Assembly (NCBI GenBank): GCA_964006375.1
Contig: OZ023269.1
Coordinates: forward strand, 125,930,723 to 125,994,722
Origin: Tillus elongatus
Lineage: Eukaryota; Arthropoda; Insecta; Coleoptera; Cleridae
DNA: 64,000 nt
Direction of reading: 5' to 3'
Positions 10,382 through 21,461 of the stretch are shown piece by piece. Position numbers and translations under genes: made by a program. Numbering within the stretch: position 1 is the first letter of the stretch; the number at the start of each line of letters is the position of its first letter. The notes beneath the pieces were generated by a model, which saw only the letters and a program-made list of their open reading frames with translations, did no database searches and had not been told where the DNA came from.

Positions 10382-10843
10382 AAATAACACAGAGTGTTAA
10401 AAATAGAGACAGTATACAACTAACTAACAATTTAAAAAATTGTTAGCATAACACTCTGTGTTATTTGGAGCGGGCGTGACAACATAGTACTTGGTTCCGA
10501 ACTAGGTGGCGACACGTTCACCACTCACTTAGTGTTTTAAGACTGGCTATACGATAGCCGTGTTATTTTTGGTGCATTTTTGCTACAATTAGTATGCCGT
10601 ACTGAAGAGCTCTAATGAGAGCGAAACCGGTCTATGGTTCTAATTGTTGCGAGAATGCATCTAGTCTTACATACTTTGTCCCTATATTGGGGTAGAAATG
10701 GGCCAGGGCTAACAATTTTTTAAATTGGTAGTTAGTTGTATACTGTCTCTATTTTTAACACTCTGTGTTATTTGGAGCGGGCGTTACAACATAGTACTTG
10801 GTTCCGAACTAGGTGGCGACACGTTCACCACTCACTTAGTGTC
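10382..10843 (+). mobile_element. Short hammerhead-bearing retroelement (retrozyme / non-autonomous PLE-like)
   Basis: A ~90-bp segment (AACACTCTGTGTTATTTGGAG onward) occurs at 10448-10537 and again at 10757-10843, giving a period of 309 bp. The ribozyme lies between the copies. At the left edge, 10382-10446 is an inverted copy of 10713-10787, so the 5' end carries an inversion, a hallmark described for PLE insertions. There is no open frame of note. The arrangement (one full unit plus a partial second unit, with one ribozyme) is what a non-autonomous ribozyme retroelement would leave. The right edge meets an unrelated 181-bp tandem repeat. Confidence 0.7.
10596..10638 (+). ncRNA. Hammerhead ribozyme, complete core
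   Basis: All parts of the consensus are present. Stem I is GCCGTA (10596-10601) with TATGGT (10633-10638). The core CTGAAGA is at 10602-10608. Stem II is GCTCT (10609-10613) with AGAGC (10618-10622), loop AATG. GAAA is at 10623-10626. The stem III strand is ACCGGT (10626-10631). C10632 is the cleavage base in a GTC site. Stem I resumes further out, pairing 10582-10592 with 10640-10650 across an internal loop, as in natural type I hammerheads. Predicted self-cleavage is after C10632. The palindromic stem III is too short to close as a hairpin and would favour a dimer. Confidence 0.88.
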
Positions 10844-11205
10844 ATAAGTATGTGGTTGCTGTTGGTTAGTCAATGCTTCTCTTATTGACTCATGAAATTC
10901 ATTTTTAAGTTTCCGAGAAATGTCAATAATACTAAATTCACTGATTGTTAATCATTGGAAGCATTTACGATTATATATAACCCTATTGTAATTTGTTATC
11001 ATTTATCACCTCTGTAGTTAAATCATAAGTATGTGGTTGCTGTTGGTTAGTCAATGCTTCTCTTATTGACTCATGAAATTCATTTTTAAGTTTCCGAGAA
11101 ATGTCAATAATACTGAATTCACTGATTGTTAATCATTGGAAGCATTTACGATTATATATAACCCTATTGTAATTTATTATCATTTATCACTTCTGTAGTA
11201 TAATT
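10843..11205. repeat. Tandem repeat, 2 x 181 bp
   Basis: CATAAGTATGTGGTTGCTGT begins at 10843 and again at 11024. The two units differ at only a few positions. No coding content or ribozyme core was found in the unit. Confidence 0.9.
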
Positions 11206-11654
11206 ATTTTTTTTCCTTACAACTCGCAGCGTTTTTGGTCAATTGTTGTTATTAATAGTCAATAGTTTCTTTCCGAATACACACAGCTTCCATTGTCTTC
11301 TGCTTCTGCCGCTGTTACAGTCCTTTTATTTAGAGGTAGAGTTGTAACCACTCATACAGCCAGTGTTTTTTAACCACGTGGCTGGGGGACTGACCGAATT
11401 CATTCCCAGTTGCTGTTGATTTACTCATATTCTCTTAATATGTTTGAAGATGTGGTGTCTACTTCATTCCAAGTCACTATTAACCGACTATTTATGAAAT
11501 CAAATAAGTAAATTAAATCGATTGTCATAAAATATGTAGTGTATTAAGACAAGGGAAAAAGAAATAAAACATATATAACTGTGCACATTTTGATTATATT
11601 TTAGGGTGCTTGAGAGAGGTATTGTCACAGCATAATATCTTATTAAAGTTCATT
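11206..11654. other. No gene recognised
   Basis: AT-rich, no convincing frame or repeat boundary. Confidence 0.4.
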
Positions 11655-11678
11655 TGTAAATAGGTTTGATTTTTATAT

Positions 11679-11763
<85 letters not shown>

Positions 11764-12220
11764 AACTCAAAAAATAATTAACCGATTTCGATGAAACTTG
11801 GCAAGTGCCTGTCTTTTATTAATGGCTTGGATGAGTTCGTTATCCAGAAAAATCAGACGGGGTTTTCCGGAAAAATTTTGAGTTTTCTTTCGAAAAATTT
11901 TTTTTTCTCCGAAAGTAACAAAGCTGTTTTAATGAAATTTACTATATATGTTGCCTCAACCTTACTACGTACCAAAATTTAACTTTCTAAGTTTAGAGAA
12001 AATTGAGTTATTCAAATTTTAAATTTTCTTTCGAAAAAATTGTTTTCCTCCGAAAATTACAAAGTTATTTTAATGAAATTTAGTGGATATCTTGCCTTAG
12101 GAAAAACCTTACTACGTATTAAAATTAAACTCTCTAAGTTTATAGAAAATTGAGTTATTTAAATTTGAAGCATTTAATAAAAATTCAATACCATAACGCA
12201 CTTGCTGCGTCCCGAGTTTT
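11655..12220 (+). mobile_element. HINE-like copy, type A, head missing
   Basis: TTTTTATATG then (TA)n at 11683-11760, body start GATAACTCAAAAAATAATTA, and a 3' end AATAAAAATTCAATACC-hairpin-TTTTT ending about 12220. The terminal hairpin ACGCA-CTTGC-TGCGT is intact at 12196-12210. The body contains an internal duplication around TTACTACGTA (11960 and 12105). Confidence 0.8.
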
Positions 12221-12560
<340 letters not shown>

Positions 12561-13039
12561 AAGCTGCAGACTTTTTCGGTGAAACCGGAAGTGACCGAAA
12601 ACAACTGAATACGTCAATCAATCTGGATTTATGTCAAATACTAACATACCAAATTTCATTTTTTGATCTCAAAATAAAAAATTTATAGGGGTTAGCCACT
12701 TTTGAAAAACACCCAGTATGTATATAGATTATTTTCTGAAAGAATATTGTGTATTATCAATTTAAAACCACATAATTTTGCCTTAAAAATATATGCCCGT
12801 TTCTCCAGAATTATTAAATACAGTGTGCAAACATTGTTCTAATTAAACGCAGCAGGTGGCGTTACAATACTTAATAATTATGTACATTTTGCAGCATGTG
12901 CAGAATAATTCTTAATTCAGTTTTCTCTGTAAGATCTCCTGCTGAGACCTAATTATGCAAAATATTGATCTCAGAAGGTTTCATTCTAAATTCGTGGTTG
13001 CATAGTAGATATACTAAATAATACTTTATTTGTCGTATT
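12561..13039. other. No gene recognised
   Basis: Nothing recognised apart from short AT-rich frames. Confidence 0.4.
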
Positions 13040-13171
13040 ATTAGTGAATTTTCTTAAAAAAAATTCACTAATGAGGAGATCCCGACTTTGGAATTTTGAA
13101 TAAATTTCTTCAAATGAGCGCTATTTAGGACCCCCGGAACCCAAATCCGAGGTCAGTTTCAGACTTTATAT

Positions 13172-13254
<83 letters not shown>

Positions 13255-14352
13255 TGTCACACCTATAACTTAAAAAATAATGGACCGATTTAGATAAAAC
13301 TTGGTGAGTACCTTCCTTTCGCAAGTGGCTTGGATAAGTTCGTTAGCCAGGAAAATCCGCCGAGGTTTTCCCGGAAAATTTGGTGTTTTCTTTCGAAAAA
13401 AATCGAATTTTTTTTATATTTTCAAAATTAACAAAGTAAGGGAAACCAAATTTCATACGCGGGTTTATATCATTATGGGCATTATGGAGATACCAAAATT
13501 TAGCTTTGTAGGTTAAAGGACAAAAAGGTTACAGGCATTTAAAGAAAAATAATTTTGGGTTCTCCTCAAAACGTCAAAATCGCGATTTTATACGTCAAAA
13601 TTGGTAAGTACCTTCCTTTTGCAAGTGGCTTGGATAAGTTCGTTAGCCAGGAAAATCCGCCGAACTTTGCCCAGAAAATTTTGTGTTTTCTTTCGAAAAA
13701 AATTTATATCTCCAAAATTAACAAAGTAAGGGCAACCAAATTTTATACGCGGGTTTATATCATTATAGGCAAGTTACTTACCAAAATTTAGCTCTGTAGA
13801 TCAAAAGACAAAAAAGTTATAGGCATTTAAACAAAAATAAATTGGGGTTTTTCACAAAACGTCAAAGTTGCGATTTAAACGTCAAAATTGGCAACATTTA
13901 GGAAAATAACTTGAATCTAATACAGGCTATGGAAATAAAATGTCTCAAGAAGAATGTTTTACAAACCCTGATGTCTTAGTTTCAACCGTCATTGTCCTTC
14001 ATTTTAATAAAATGTTTCCAGAATATTCATTTCAAATAGACCCTTTCTCTGACGCTTGGCAGTAGTCTTAGCTATATAGTTTATCGTTAATGGTATATAA
14101 TTTTTGTAGAATTTTCGTAAAAAAAAATCAATAAAGCTCAATATATCTGTTATTATACAAGATATGAAAAAAACTTGTATATATTAATTATAGGGTGTCT
14201 TGAGCTACATCTTAAAAAATTATTTCTACAATCACAGGCTGGCCCATAAGTCGTTGGTGATACAATTATTTTTTTTTAATCAAACACGCCTTATGTTATT
14301 GCATTTTTGCATTTTCCATCGAAATATAATGCATGTTTGTAAGAAAAAAAAA
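13040..14352 (+). mobile_element. Long HINE-like copy
   Basis: Head TTAGTGAATTTTC...AATTCACTAA at 13041-13071, GAGGAGATCCCGAC box, TA core 13178-13251, then the body (TAACTTAAAAAATAATGG). Part of the body (AAGTACCTTCCTTTTGCAAG) is repeated at 13290 and 13608. It closely parallels 57178-58372 over its whole length, including GGGTGTCTTGAGCTACATC near 14195, so this is a recurrent long variant. It runs into the 310-bp unit at 14353. Confidence 0.85.
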
Positions 14353-14668
14353 TTCTGGACGCAGTAAATGCGTTATAGTAGCGAATTTTGATCAAATGCT
14401 TAATATTTGAATAGCTCAATTTGCTATTAACCTATAAGGTTGACCAAGAAACGAGTTTTTCGGAAACACTTTAAGTTTACTTTCGGAAATTTTTGTACAT
14501 TTCAAAAAATAAAGTTATTTTGATGAAACATGGCACATTGTTTTTACTATATAGATTATACTGGTAACCAAATGTGATGCCTGCTTTCTTAAAAAAACAC
14601 ATTATTGCTATTAAAAAATAGTTTTATGAAAATTCACTACCATAACGCACTTGCTGCGTCCAGACTTT
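14353..14668. repeat. ~310-bp unit bounded by two inverted HINE hairpins
   Basis: Left edge CTGGACGCAGTAAATGCG and right edge ACGCACTTGCTGCGTCCAG form inverted ends of about 40 bp, each including the terminal hairpin. The same unit recurs at 51262-51575, 51930-52245 and 58373-58685. Confidence 0.75.
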
Positions 14669-14994
14669 AATTAGATATAGAATGGTTGTTATCAGATATT
14701 TAGTTAACCTGAAAAGTTTATAGAAAGCCAAATTAAATTTAGTTGCCATGACAGAAACTATGACGTCTTGTAAACAAGCTGTCAGACTTTGACATCCAAA
14801 AAATGTATGGTGACAGCTGTGAATTATTGAACATGGCATATATGAGAAACAGCTAGATTTTGATAAAAAAACGTTTTGGTCCCTTATTAAGTACATATTT
14901 TTAAGAGGGTTATTAGACAAAAACTTTTTGCTAATATGGTAGAATCCTTAGATGATAGACTATTGAAAAATGGGCCACCTGAATTTAAAAAAAG

Positions 14995-15156
14995 TCTGGA
15001 CGCAGCAAGTTCGTTATGGAAGTTAATTTTCATTAAAATGTTTTTAATAGCAAATATGTCTCTTTAATGCAAGCAGGCATCAATTTGGTCACAGGTATAA
15101 CCTATATAGTAAAAAAAAATGCACCAAATTTTATCAAAATAATTTATTGTTTGAAA
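14995..15156 (-). mobile_element. HINE-like 3' fragment
   Basis: Starts AAGTCTGGACGCAGCAAGT, followed by the AAAATGTTTTTAATAGCAA and AAGCAGGCATCAA body motifs. It is cut at about 15156 by the LINE fragment. An open frame running across the junction is an artefact. Confidence 0.75.
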
Positions 15157-15690
15157 GTTTCATCTATCAGACCAATCCAATCAGGGGTACCTCAAGGTAG
15201 CGTGCTCGGTCCGATTCTATATCTAGTATACACCTCAGACATACCGACTACCCAAGAAACTGACATGTCCACATTCGCAGATGACACAGCCATACAGTCT
15301 GTAAATAAAGACCCTGAAGCAGCCAGCTATCATATACAAAATCACCTTTCATTGCTACAAAGATGGTTAGACAAATGGAAGATAAATATCAATGAATCAA
15401 AGTCATCACATGTCACATTCACTCTGAACCGCCAGACTTGTCCACCTGTCCACATCAACAACACAGAAATTCCTCAAGCTGATCATGCTCTAGATATCTG
15501 GGACTACATCTAGACAAACGACTCACATTAAAAATAAGCGTAAAGAGATGGATCTAAGAATAAAGAAACTGTACTGGCTAATAGGTAGAAAATCTCCAAT
15601 TGCAATGGAAAACAAAGTCCGGGTTTACAAGGCTGTAATCAAGCCAATCTGGACCTATGGCCTAGAATTATGGGGATCCTCCGAAGTATT
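15157..15690 (+). pseudogene. Jockey-type LINE reverse transcriptase fragment
   Basis: Encodes motif B (QSGVPQGSVLGPILYLVYTS) and motif C (TFADDTAI), then HLSLLQRWLDKWKININ and, after a frameshift near 15510, LYWLIGRKSP and IKPIWTYGLELWGSS. Only the second half of the RT palm and the start of the thumb remain. It is truncated on the right by the mariner tip region (15727). Confidence 0.85.
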
Positions 15691-15726
15691 TATCTTAATC
15701 TTAATTTTTGATAACTAGTACATCTA

Positions 15727-16190
15727 CAGGGTGTTTAAAAAAAGACGCGGCAATATTTTAGGGGTTGATTTCCCAGGTCATTTTATGAAAAAAAAGTTCC
15801 CATAAACATATGTGCTAAAATGTATTGTTTCCAAGATACAAGATCTTAATTTTTTTTGTAAAATAACGATTTAAATTTTTTTATTTAAAATCAAATCTTT
15901 TGAAATTTGGCAGCGTTGTTTATAGTAAGAATGGGCTGCTTTGGCCCTAATTATATACAGATTGTTATGTCCATTGGCGTTAGGGTGGGCTCCTCAACAA
16001 AAATTAGTGGCATAAAAATGTACGCCGCTGACTTCAATATGATTTGTATATTATTTTGAGATGAACAAACTAAAACTACAAGTTTTTTATCTCTTTAAAT
16101 TTCCCCGTATCTTGAGTTGTTTACACAATAACAAATAAAAACCTTTTTATCACAGGTCCATTTATTATACAAAAAATTACAAAAACTGTT
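15727..16190. repeat. Left terminal inverted repeat
   Basis: Mirrored by 18648-19121. The best-conserved parts are the outer 150 bp and the CCATTGGCGTTAGGG block. Confidence 0.8.
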
Positions 16191-16194
16191 GAAA

Positions 16195-17134
16195 GTGGCC
16201 ACGTCCAGCTCTCCTCATTGATTGAGAAACTCTCTCAAAAACACCATGGTCAGATCTAATTGAGTTGCACGCAGCAATGATTCGATTTCTTAGGTCCTCC
16301 ACATTTTCCGGTGGAGTAGGTTAAGCCAAGGACTTCAGGTGATCCCAGAGGAAAAATCCAGTGGGTCTAATTCCATGGATCGTGCAGGCCACAAGTGAGG
16401 TCCACCTCGGCCAATCTAGCGATTTTCGTATGCTTGTGTTAAAAACTCAGGTGCAACCTGACTAAAATGCGCTGGTGCGCCATCGTACATAACCACATTG
16501 CATTTCTTATTGACAATGATACATCATCCAGAAATCCAGGAAGCGTGTTTCTAAAAAAGTTGCGGTACACCTCTCCGCTAAGTCTTCCTGGTAGAAATAC
16601 CAATTAGGCAGTCACCCACAATTATCCAAACGTTCAACGAGAACTGATGTTGAACACGATCTTCAAATATTTCATGTGGATTTTCATCACACCATATATT
16701 ATTATTATGAAAATTCCTTATTGCAGTTCGTGAAAAACTCGCTTCATCTGTAAACAAAATCTCCATGAGTAGTTGAGGGATTTGAACCATTTTGCGCGAA
16801 AGCCATTGAGAGAATACAATACGTGGAGGAAAATTAGCAGGAAGAAGTGCTCCAACGCGTTGATGTGGTATGGATACAAGAAATTGTCGTTAAGAATGTG
16901 CCGTACAGTATCATTACTTACATTCAAAACCTTAGCAAATTTTCTAGCAGACGTACCTGGATATTCTTCAATCTTCTGCAGCACATCCTCTTCCAGCTCC
17001 ACAGTACTTGCGGTCCTTGGTCTTCCTGATCCTCCACTTTGTCGTAATGTGCCAGTATCATGGAGGTGCCGATGAATGATTTCGAAAACGTTTCTATCCG
17101 GAACAATACGCTCAGGAAATCTTCCAATGCACAA
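16195..17134 (-). pseudogene. Mariner-superfamily transposase, C-terminal part (DD41D)
   Basis: From 17134 down: RFPERIVPDRNVFEIIHRHL, the helix-turn-helix and GRPRTAST linker, then a frameshift near 16850. The first catalytic Asp is in ILFTDEASF, the second in MYDGAPAHFS (about 16480), the third in LDPLDF (about 16360). I count 41 residues between the second and third. Several stops and frameshifts make it inactive. The missing N-terminus lies at about 18465-18530 on the far side of the LINE (TDMH-stop-IYGPANGNA), so the gene was intact when the LINE landed. Confidence 0.82.
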
Positions 17135-18461
17135 TGCAATTACTAAAATTTCTTGAAAAACACAGTCTAATCCACGACAGGCAGTATGGATTCCGTCAGC
17201 GCAGATCGACTGCCGACCTGCTTTCCTTTGTCACCCATTCTTGGAACAAGTCTATGGAACTACACGGTGAATCCCAGATTGTCGCTCTAGACATATCCAA
17301 AGCATTCGACCAGGTCTGGCACGCAGCGCTGCTTAATAAACTTCCGGCCTATGGCCTACCACCAAAACTCTGTACCTGGACAGCAAATTTCCTCTCCAAC
17401 CAGAGCATTTTAGTTGTCGTGGATGGTCATTCCTCTAACCTGTATCCAATTAATGCAGGAGTTCCTCAAGGTTCAGCTTTAGCCCCTACTTTGTTTCTTC
17501 TCCACATCAATGACCTCCTCTCTACGACATCCAACCCAGTTCACAGTTACGCGGACGACAGCACCCTCCACTCAAATATACAATATTCTAAGCCTGTCTC
17601 TTTAGCCCAATTAGATGAGGATCGCAGACTCGTGGAGGGCTCTATCTCCGTGGATCTTCAAAAAATATTAGACTGGGGAAGTAGAAATTTTGTACAATTC
17701 AACCCCACCAAATGTCAGTCTTGCTATCTTTCTCATAAGAGGTACACCAGCCCTCGACCCATCACAATAGACAATCAAGTTATTTAAAGTAATGAGTCCT
17801 TTTCTCTTGTTGGCATTTCTGTGGATCGAAATTTCAACTGGCACCAACATGTCACATCAATGGCAGAAGCGGCTGCTAAGAAATTAGGTTTCCTCTTCCG
17901 GGCTCGCAAATACTTTTCACCAGCTAGTCTATTTACCTTATATACTTCACAAATAAGGCCAAACCTCGAAAATGCTCCCACATCTGGGGTGGAGCTGCCG
18001 CTTCTACACTCGCTAGCCTGGACTCCATTCAAAAGAGAGCTATACGTCTCATTGGTAACCCTACCCTCACCCAAAGGCTGCCATCCCTTGCCCACTGACG
18101 TGCCGTTGGTGACCTCTCTCTCTTTTATAGATATCTGCACGGGCACTGCTCAGAGGAGCTTTCTTCCATAGTTCCTCCACCTGCTGCCCCCAACAGACCT
18201 ACCAGTGGAACAGAGCGAATGCACCCTTTTACTGTCCAGGTTACCAGACATAGAACATCTTGTTATGCCCGCTTTTTTGTCCCGAGGACTTCCAAGTTGT
18301 GGACTTCCTTGCCGGCACATGTGTTTCCTTCTCCTCCGAACCTCCAAACCTTCAAGTCCAGAATTAACAAGTTGCCTCTTTCCTCCTTGTCAACAGCCAC
18401 GGTACGATAGTATTTAGGCTGTAAGTCCTCGTGTTGTGTTGTTGAAATTAAAAAAAAAAAC
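17135..18461 (+). pseudogene. LINE family A, 5'-truncated copy inside mariner
   Basis: Reverse transcriptase from QYGFRQRRSTADLLSF through motif A (ALDISKAFDQVW), motif B (AGVPQGSALAPTLF) and motif C (SYADDSTL). After a stop at 17785-17787 comes the downstream region SLVGISVDRNFNWHQH, FLFRARKYFSP, TLYTSQIRPNLE and the C-terminal VTRHRTSCYARFFVPRTS, ending near 18417. The 3' UTR ends in an A-run (about 18450-18460). Upstream RT and endonuclease are missing, as expected for 5' truncation during target-primed insertion. Confidence 0.9.
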
Positions 18462-18464
18462 GCC

Positions 18465-18540
18465 CAGCTTCGAATGCATTGCCATTAGCAGGTCCATAAA
18501 TCTAGTGCATATCGGTCATTTCGGCATTCATATAGGGATA
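18465..18540 (-). pseudogene. Mariner transposase N-terminal remnant
   Basis: The minus strand reads a segment like DMH-stop-IYGPANGNAFEAG, matching the start of insect DD41D transposases. It should join 17134 once the LINE is removed. Confidence 0.55.
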
Positions 18541-18647
18541 CATGATATTTGGGCTTCAATAAATTTGACAGATACACAATGATTGACACATTCAAATAAC
18601 ATCAACGTTATTGCTCTTTAAACTGATGTGCATTATCAATATTTATA

Positions 18648-19121
18648 TATTGTTCGTTTTTGTGATTTTTTGTATGATAAATGGACACGCGATAAGAAGG
18701 TTTTTATTTTTTATCGCGTGAACGATTCAGAATACGGGGAAATTTCAAGAGACAAAAAATTTGTAGTTTCTTTATTTCAAAATAATATACAAATCGTATT
18801 ACAGTCAGTGGCGTACAGTTTTATGTCACCAATTTTTGTTGAAATGACCCCCCCCCCCCCTAACGCCAATGGACTTAACAATCTGCATCTAATTAGGGCC
18901 AAATCAGCCTGTTATTACTACAAACAACGCTGCCAAATTTCAAAACAATCGGTGAGATGATATTTGAATTATTTTAAAAAAGCGTTATTTTACAAAAAAT
19001 TTAACACCTTGTATCTTGGAAACAATGCATTCTAGCACCTATGTTTATGGGAACCTTTTATCATAAAATGACCTGAGAAATCAACCCCTTAAATATTGTC
19101 GCGTCTTTTTTAAACACCCTC
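18648..19121. repeat. Right terminal inverted repeat
   Basis: Mirror of 15727-16190. It contains the poly-C run. Confidence 0.8.
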
Positions 19122-19194
19122 TATAAAAGGGGGTTAAAAATTCTCGTATAATCACAATTTACAACTTTCAACGATTTCTTCAAATAAGTTTTTT

Positions 19195-19285
19195 TATGTT
19201 AGAAAATTAATAAGCGATTTTGATTAAACTTATCCTGTGTCTTTCTTTTGTTAATAGCTTGGATGCATTCTTAAGCGAGACCAAT
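19195..19285 (+). mobile_element. HINE-like body remnant
   Basis: GCGATTTTGATTAAACTTATC and TTGTTAATAGCTTGGATGC match the body after the TA core of other copies. No ends are present. Confidence 0.5.
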
Positions 19286-19429
19286 ATGATCACTTTTTAC
19301 GAACAAAATAAAGTTTCTATCGGTACGTTTTGCGTGTGTGAAATTAATTTTCTGGCATAAAATGCGACTTTTGTGAATTGTATATTATTGAAATTAAAGA
19401 GAGGCAGTAAGAACTAGTGCTAAGCACAA

Positions 19430-20485
19430 CCTACAACATTCAAACTGAACAGTTGTACAGTTGGGTTAGGTTAGGTTTGAATGTGAGTGGTCCATATCGG
19501 TCCCTCCACCGCGACCATAAGGTCTATTGTGGCTCACGGCTAATGTCTATATTTCGCCCAACAAATCCAGCCTCCTACAGAGGTCGACAACCTTTGTGGG
19601 CGAAAGTTGATCCAGATCCTCTGGAGCAAGCTTTACCTTGCCAAAGAGCAGGTATCTAGTCCTGTCCGCTGCCGGACAGGAACACAGCACGTGCTCTGCT
19701 GTCTCGTCATTCTCCATACACTGCCGGCACTCGGTCTCCTGACCGACCCCAATACGGTGCATGTGATGGCGCAAGCGGAAATGTCCTGTATACAGGCCGA
19801 CTAGAGTACTCAGTTGTTGTCTGTTCATCTCTAGAAGTTTTTTAGCCCTTGACTCAGACAGGCCATTTATGAAGGCCTTAGAGTGAGCTAATCCTGGAAG
19901 ATTTTGCCAATATTGGATTGTCATTCTTTCTGTCCAGGTCTTTAAGGTGCGTTTTGCTGTGCAAGATGTTATCCCCAGCACCGGTTCTGATCCGACAAAG
20001 TCTCTCTGGGCACCACTCCTGGCAAGCGCGTCGGCCGCAACGTTGCCATCATGGTCCGAGTGACCCGGTATCCAGACCAGCGACACCTCATTACAGCTGC
20101 CCAATTCGTTAAGGGCAGATTTACAACTCCATACCGTCTTTGAATTACACCGGTAGGAACCAAGAGCCTTTATTGCAGCTTGGCTATCTGCATATATCTT
20201 TATCGATTTGTTTGTGCACAGGTCTTTTATACTTTCCCTTGCACACATCTCGATGGCATACACTTCTGCCTGGTGTATGGTTGCGTATTTGGCGAGGCTA
20301 GCTGATAGTCTAGCATCGGTGCTGCCCCCATATGCGCTGGCTCCTACTCCCAAATGTGTTTTGGAGCCGTCAGAGTACCTTCGATGTCGAGAAATGCCGC
20401 CACCGCAACCTCTCCATTTTCCAGAGAGTGTGTGACTTTCTCGACGAGGTTATTGAGCGCTAACTCAGTTTTACAGTTACAGATA
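19430..20485 (-). pseudogene. RNase H-bearing LINE, internally deleted
   Basis: Minus-strand RNase H: SDGSKTHLGVGASAYGG (first Asp), QAEVYAIE (Glu), YADSQAAI (Asp) and GNVAADALARSG (Asp), all four catalytic residues present, open from about 20375 to a stop at 19547. A C-terminal C-x2-C-H-C knuckle follows (CRQCMENDETAEHVLCSC). Just upstream (20385-20490), in another frame, is an RT piece, LALNNLVEKVTHSLENGE then AFLDIEG, from around motif A. Motifs B to thumb (over 1 kb) are deleted. The family resembles the I/R1 group. It is cut by a HINE-like head at 20486. Confidence 0.85.
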
Positions 20486-20815
20486 TTAGTGAATTTTCGT
20501 AGAAAAAATTCACTAATGGGGAGATCCCGACTTTTGAATTTTGAAAATTTTTTTGCAAATGAGCGCGAACTAGGACCCCTAGAACCAATATCCGGTGTCA
20601 GTTTCAATTTTTATATGTTTATATATAATTTTTATCTCAAAAAATAAAAAGCTATGATAACTAAATTTGGTGGGTAGGTTTACGATATAAAAAGTAAACT
20701 ACACACAAAAATTTAGATTTCTATGTTGCAAGAAAAAAAAGTTATAATAAAATATGTGGTGCCAGGTCATTTCTATGAAAATTCACTACCGTATCGCAAT
20801 TGCTGTGTCTTTTGT
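20486..20815 (+). mobile_element. Short HINE-like copy without TA core
   Basis: Head ATTAGTGAATTTTCGTAG...AATTCACTAA (20487-20517), GGGGAGATCCCGAC box, GAGCGCGAACTAGG at about 20560, then ATTTTTATCTCAAAAAATAA in place of the TA tract. The 3' end GAAAATTCACTACCG is followed by a decayed hairpin (TCGCAATTGCTGTGT). The body matches 10087-10311. Confidence 0.82.
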
Positions 20816-21283
20816 TTAATAGATATCATCAAAACAACAATGCAGTTATAACCTAGCTCACTAAAGCTTTTTAGCGTAAAACTGTAATTCCTATAAATTC
20901 CACAAGAATGCAAAATACGAATATTCCGACTAGCTGCTTTCTTTTCAAATATTTAGTGTCTCTATGAATTCTGTGGGGCACTTCTATAAAATTTCCTTAC
21001 TCTTCGTTCCTGGCATGGATATTAGGCCAATTGCTGCTCAGAAATACGATATAGCTATAGATAAGTTTCAAAGTTAATTTCTTCAAGTGCCTTGTATAAA
21101 CAATTTGTGGAAAGAAAGTGTTCGAACAAAACTAGAACAATAGCTTTATTGTCTTTACAACTTGCCTTTTTATTGTTTCTATGTTTTTGCAAATATGCAT
21201 ACACTTTTCACGATATGTGAATATTGTGTAAGAAAAATAGTATTTATTGATTGTTGTTGCCCTTACTTGGTGAAACTTGTCCA
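20816..21283. other. No gene recognised
   Basis: AT-rich; a 61-codon frame crossing into the PLE end is not a gene. Confidence 0.4.
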
Positions 21284-21287
21284 TACT

Positions 21288-21345
21288 ACATACAGACCTG
21301 GAGACTATTTCTCTGGCTTCACTGTTGGTTTTCGTTTTTGTAGGT
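21288..21345 (+). repeat. PLE terminal inverted segment (left)
   Basis: GGCTTCACTGTTGGTTTTCG is shared, in reverse complement, with 23700-23720. Confidence 0.85.
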
Positions 21346-21418
21346 GAAGGACGTAGCCAGCGCGTAAGCTAACTGGAGCAAGTGGCCCTTACGAAGTTCT
21401 AGGATGTTCTACAACGTT

Positions 21419-21461
21419 TCTGTGACTATAGTTTCGCTGCTTAACAGCATTCTCAGACAGA
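21419..21461 (-). ncRNA. Hammerhead-like motif of PLE, imperfect core
   Basis: On the minus strand: stem I TCTGT with ACAGA (5 bp), then CTGAGAAT in place of CTGANGA. Stem II is GCTG with CAGC, then GAAA, the palindromic stem III strand ACTATAGT and a GTC site. Stems and GAAA are right, but the CTGANGA box is rearranged, so cleavage is doubtful. Confidence 0.5.

Larger units (their letters stand above)
15727..19121 (-). mobile_element. DD41D mariner-type transposon with nested LINE
   Basis: Ends CAGGGTGTTT (preceded by TA) and AAACACCCTC (followed by TA). The inverted repeats are about 465 bp with roughly 85-90% identity by eye, so it is older than the element at 1709. The transposase lies on the minus strand and is split by LINE family A (17135-18461). 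A run of 12-13 C residues near 18848 falls in the right arm. Confidence 0.82.

Noticed and set aside
15067..15156. N-terminal part of the Jockey fragment frame
   Set aside because: It is HINE-like sequence read in frame by chance before the LINE begins.
19458..19475. GGGTTAGGTTAGG as telomeric repeat target
   Set aside because: Only two TTAGG units; too short to infer a telomere or TRAS/SART-type target.
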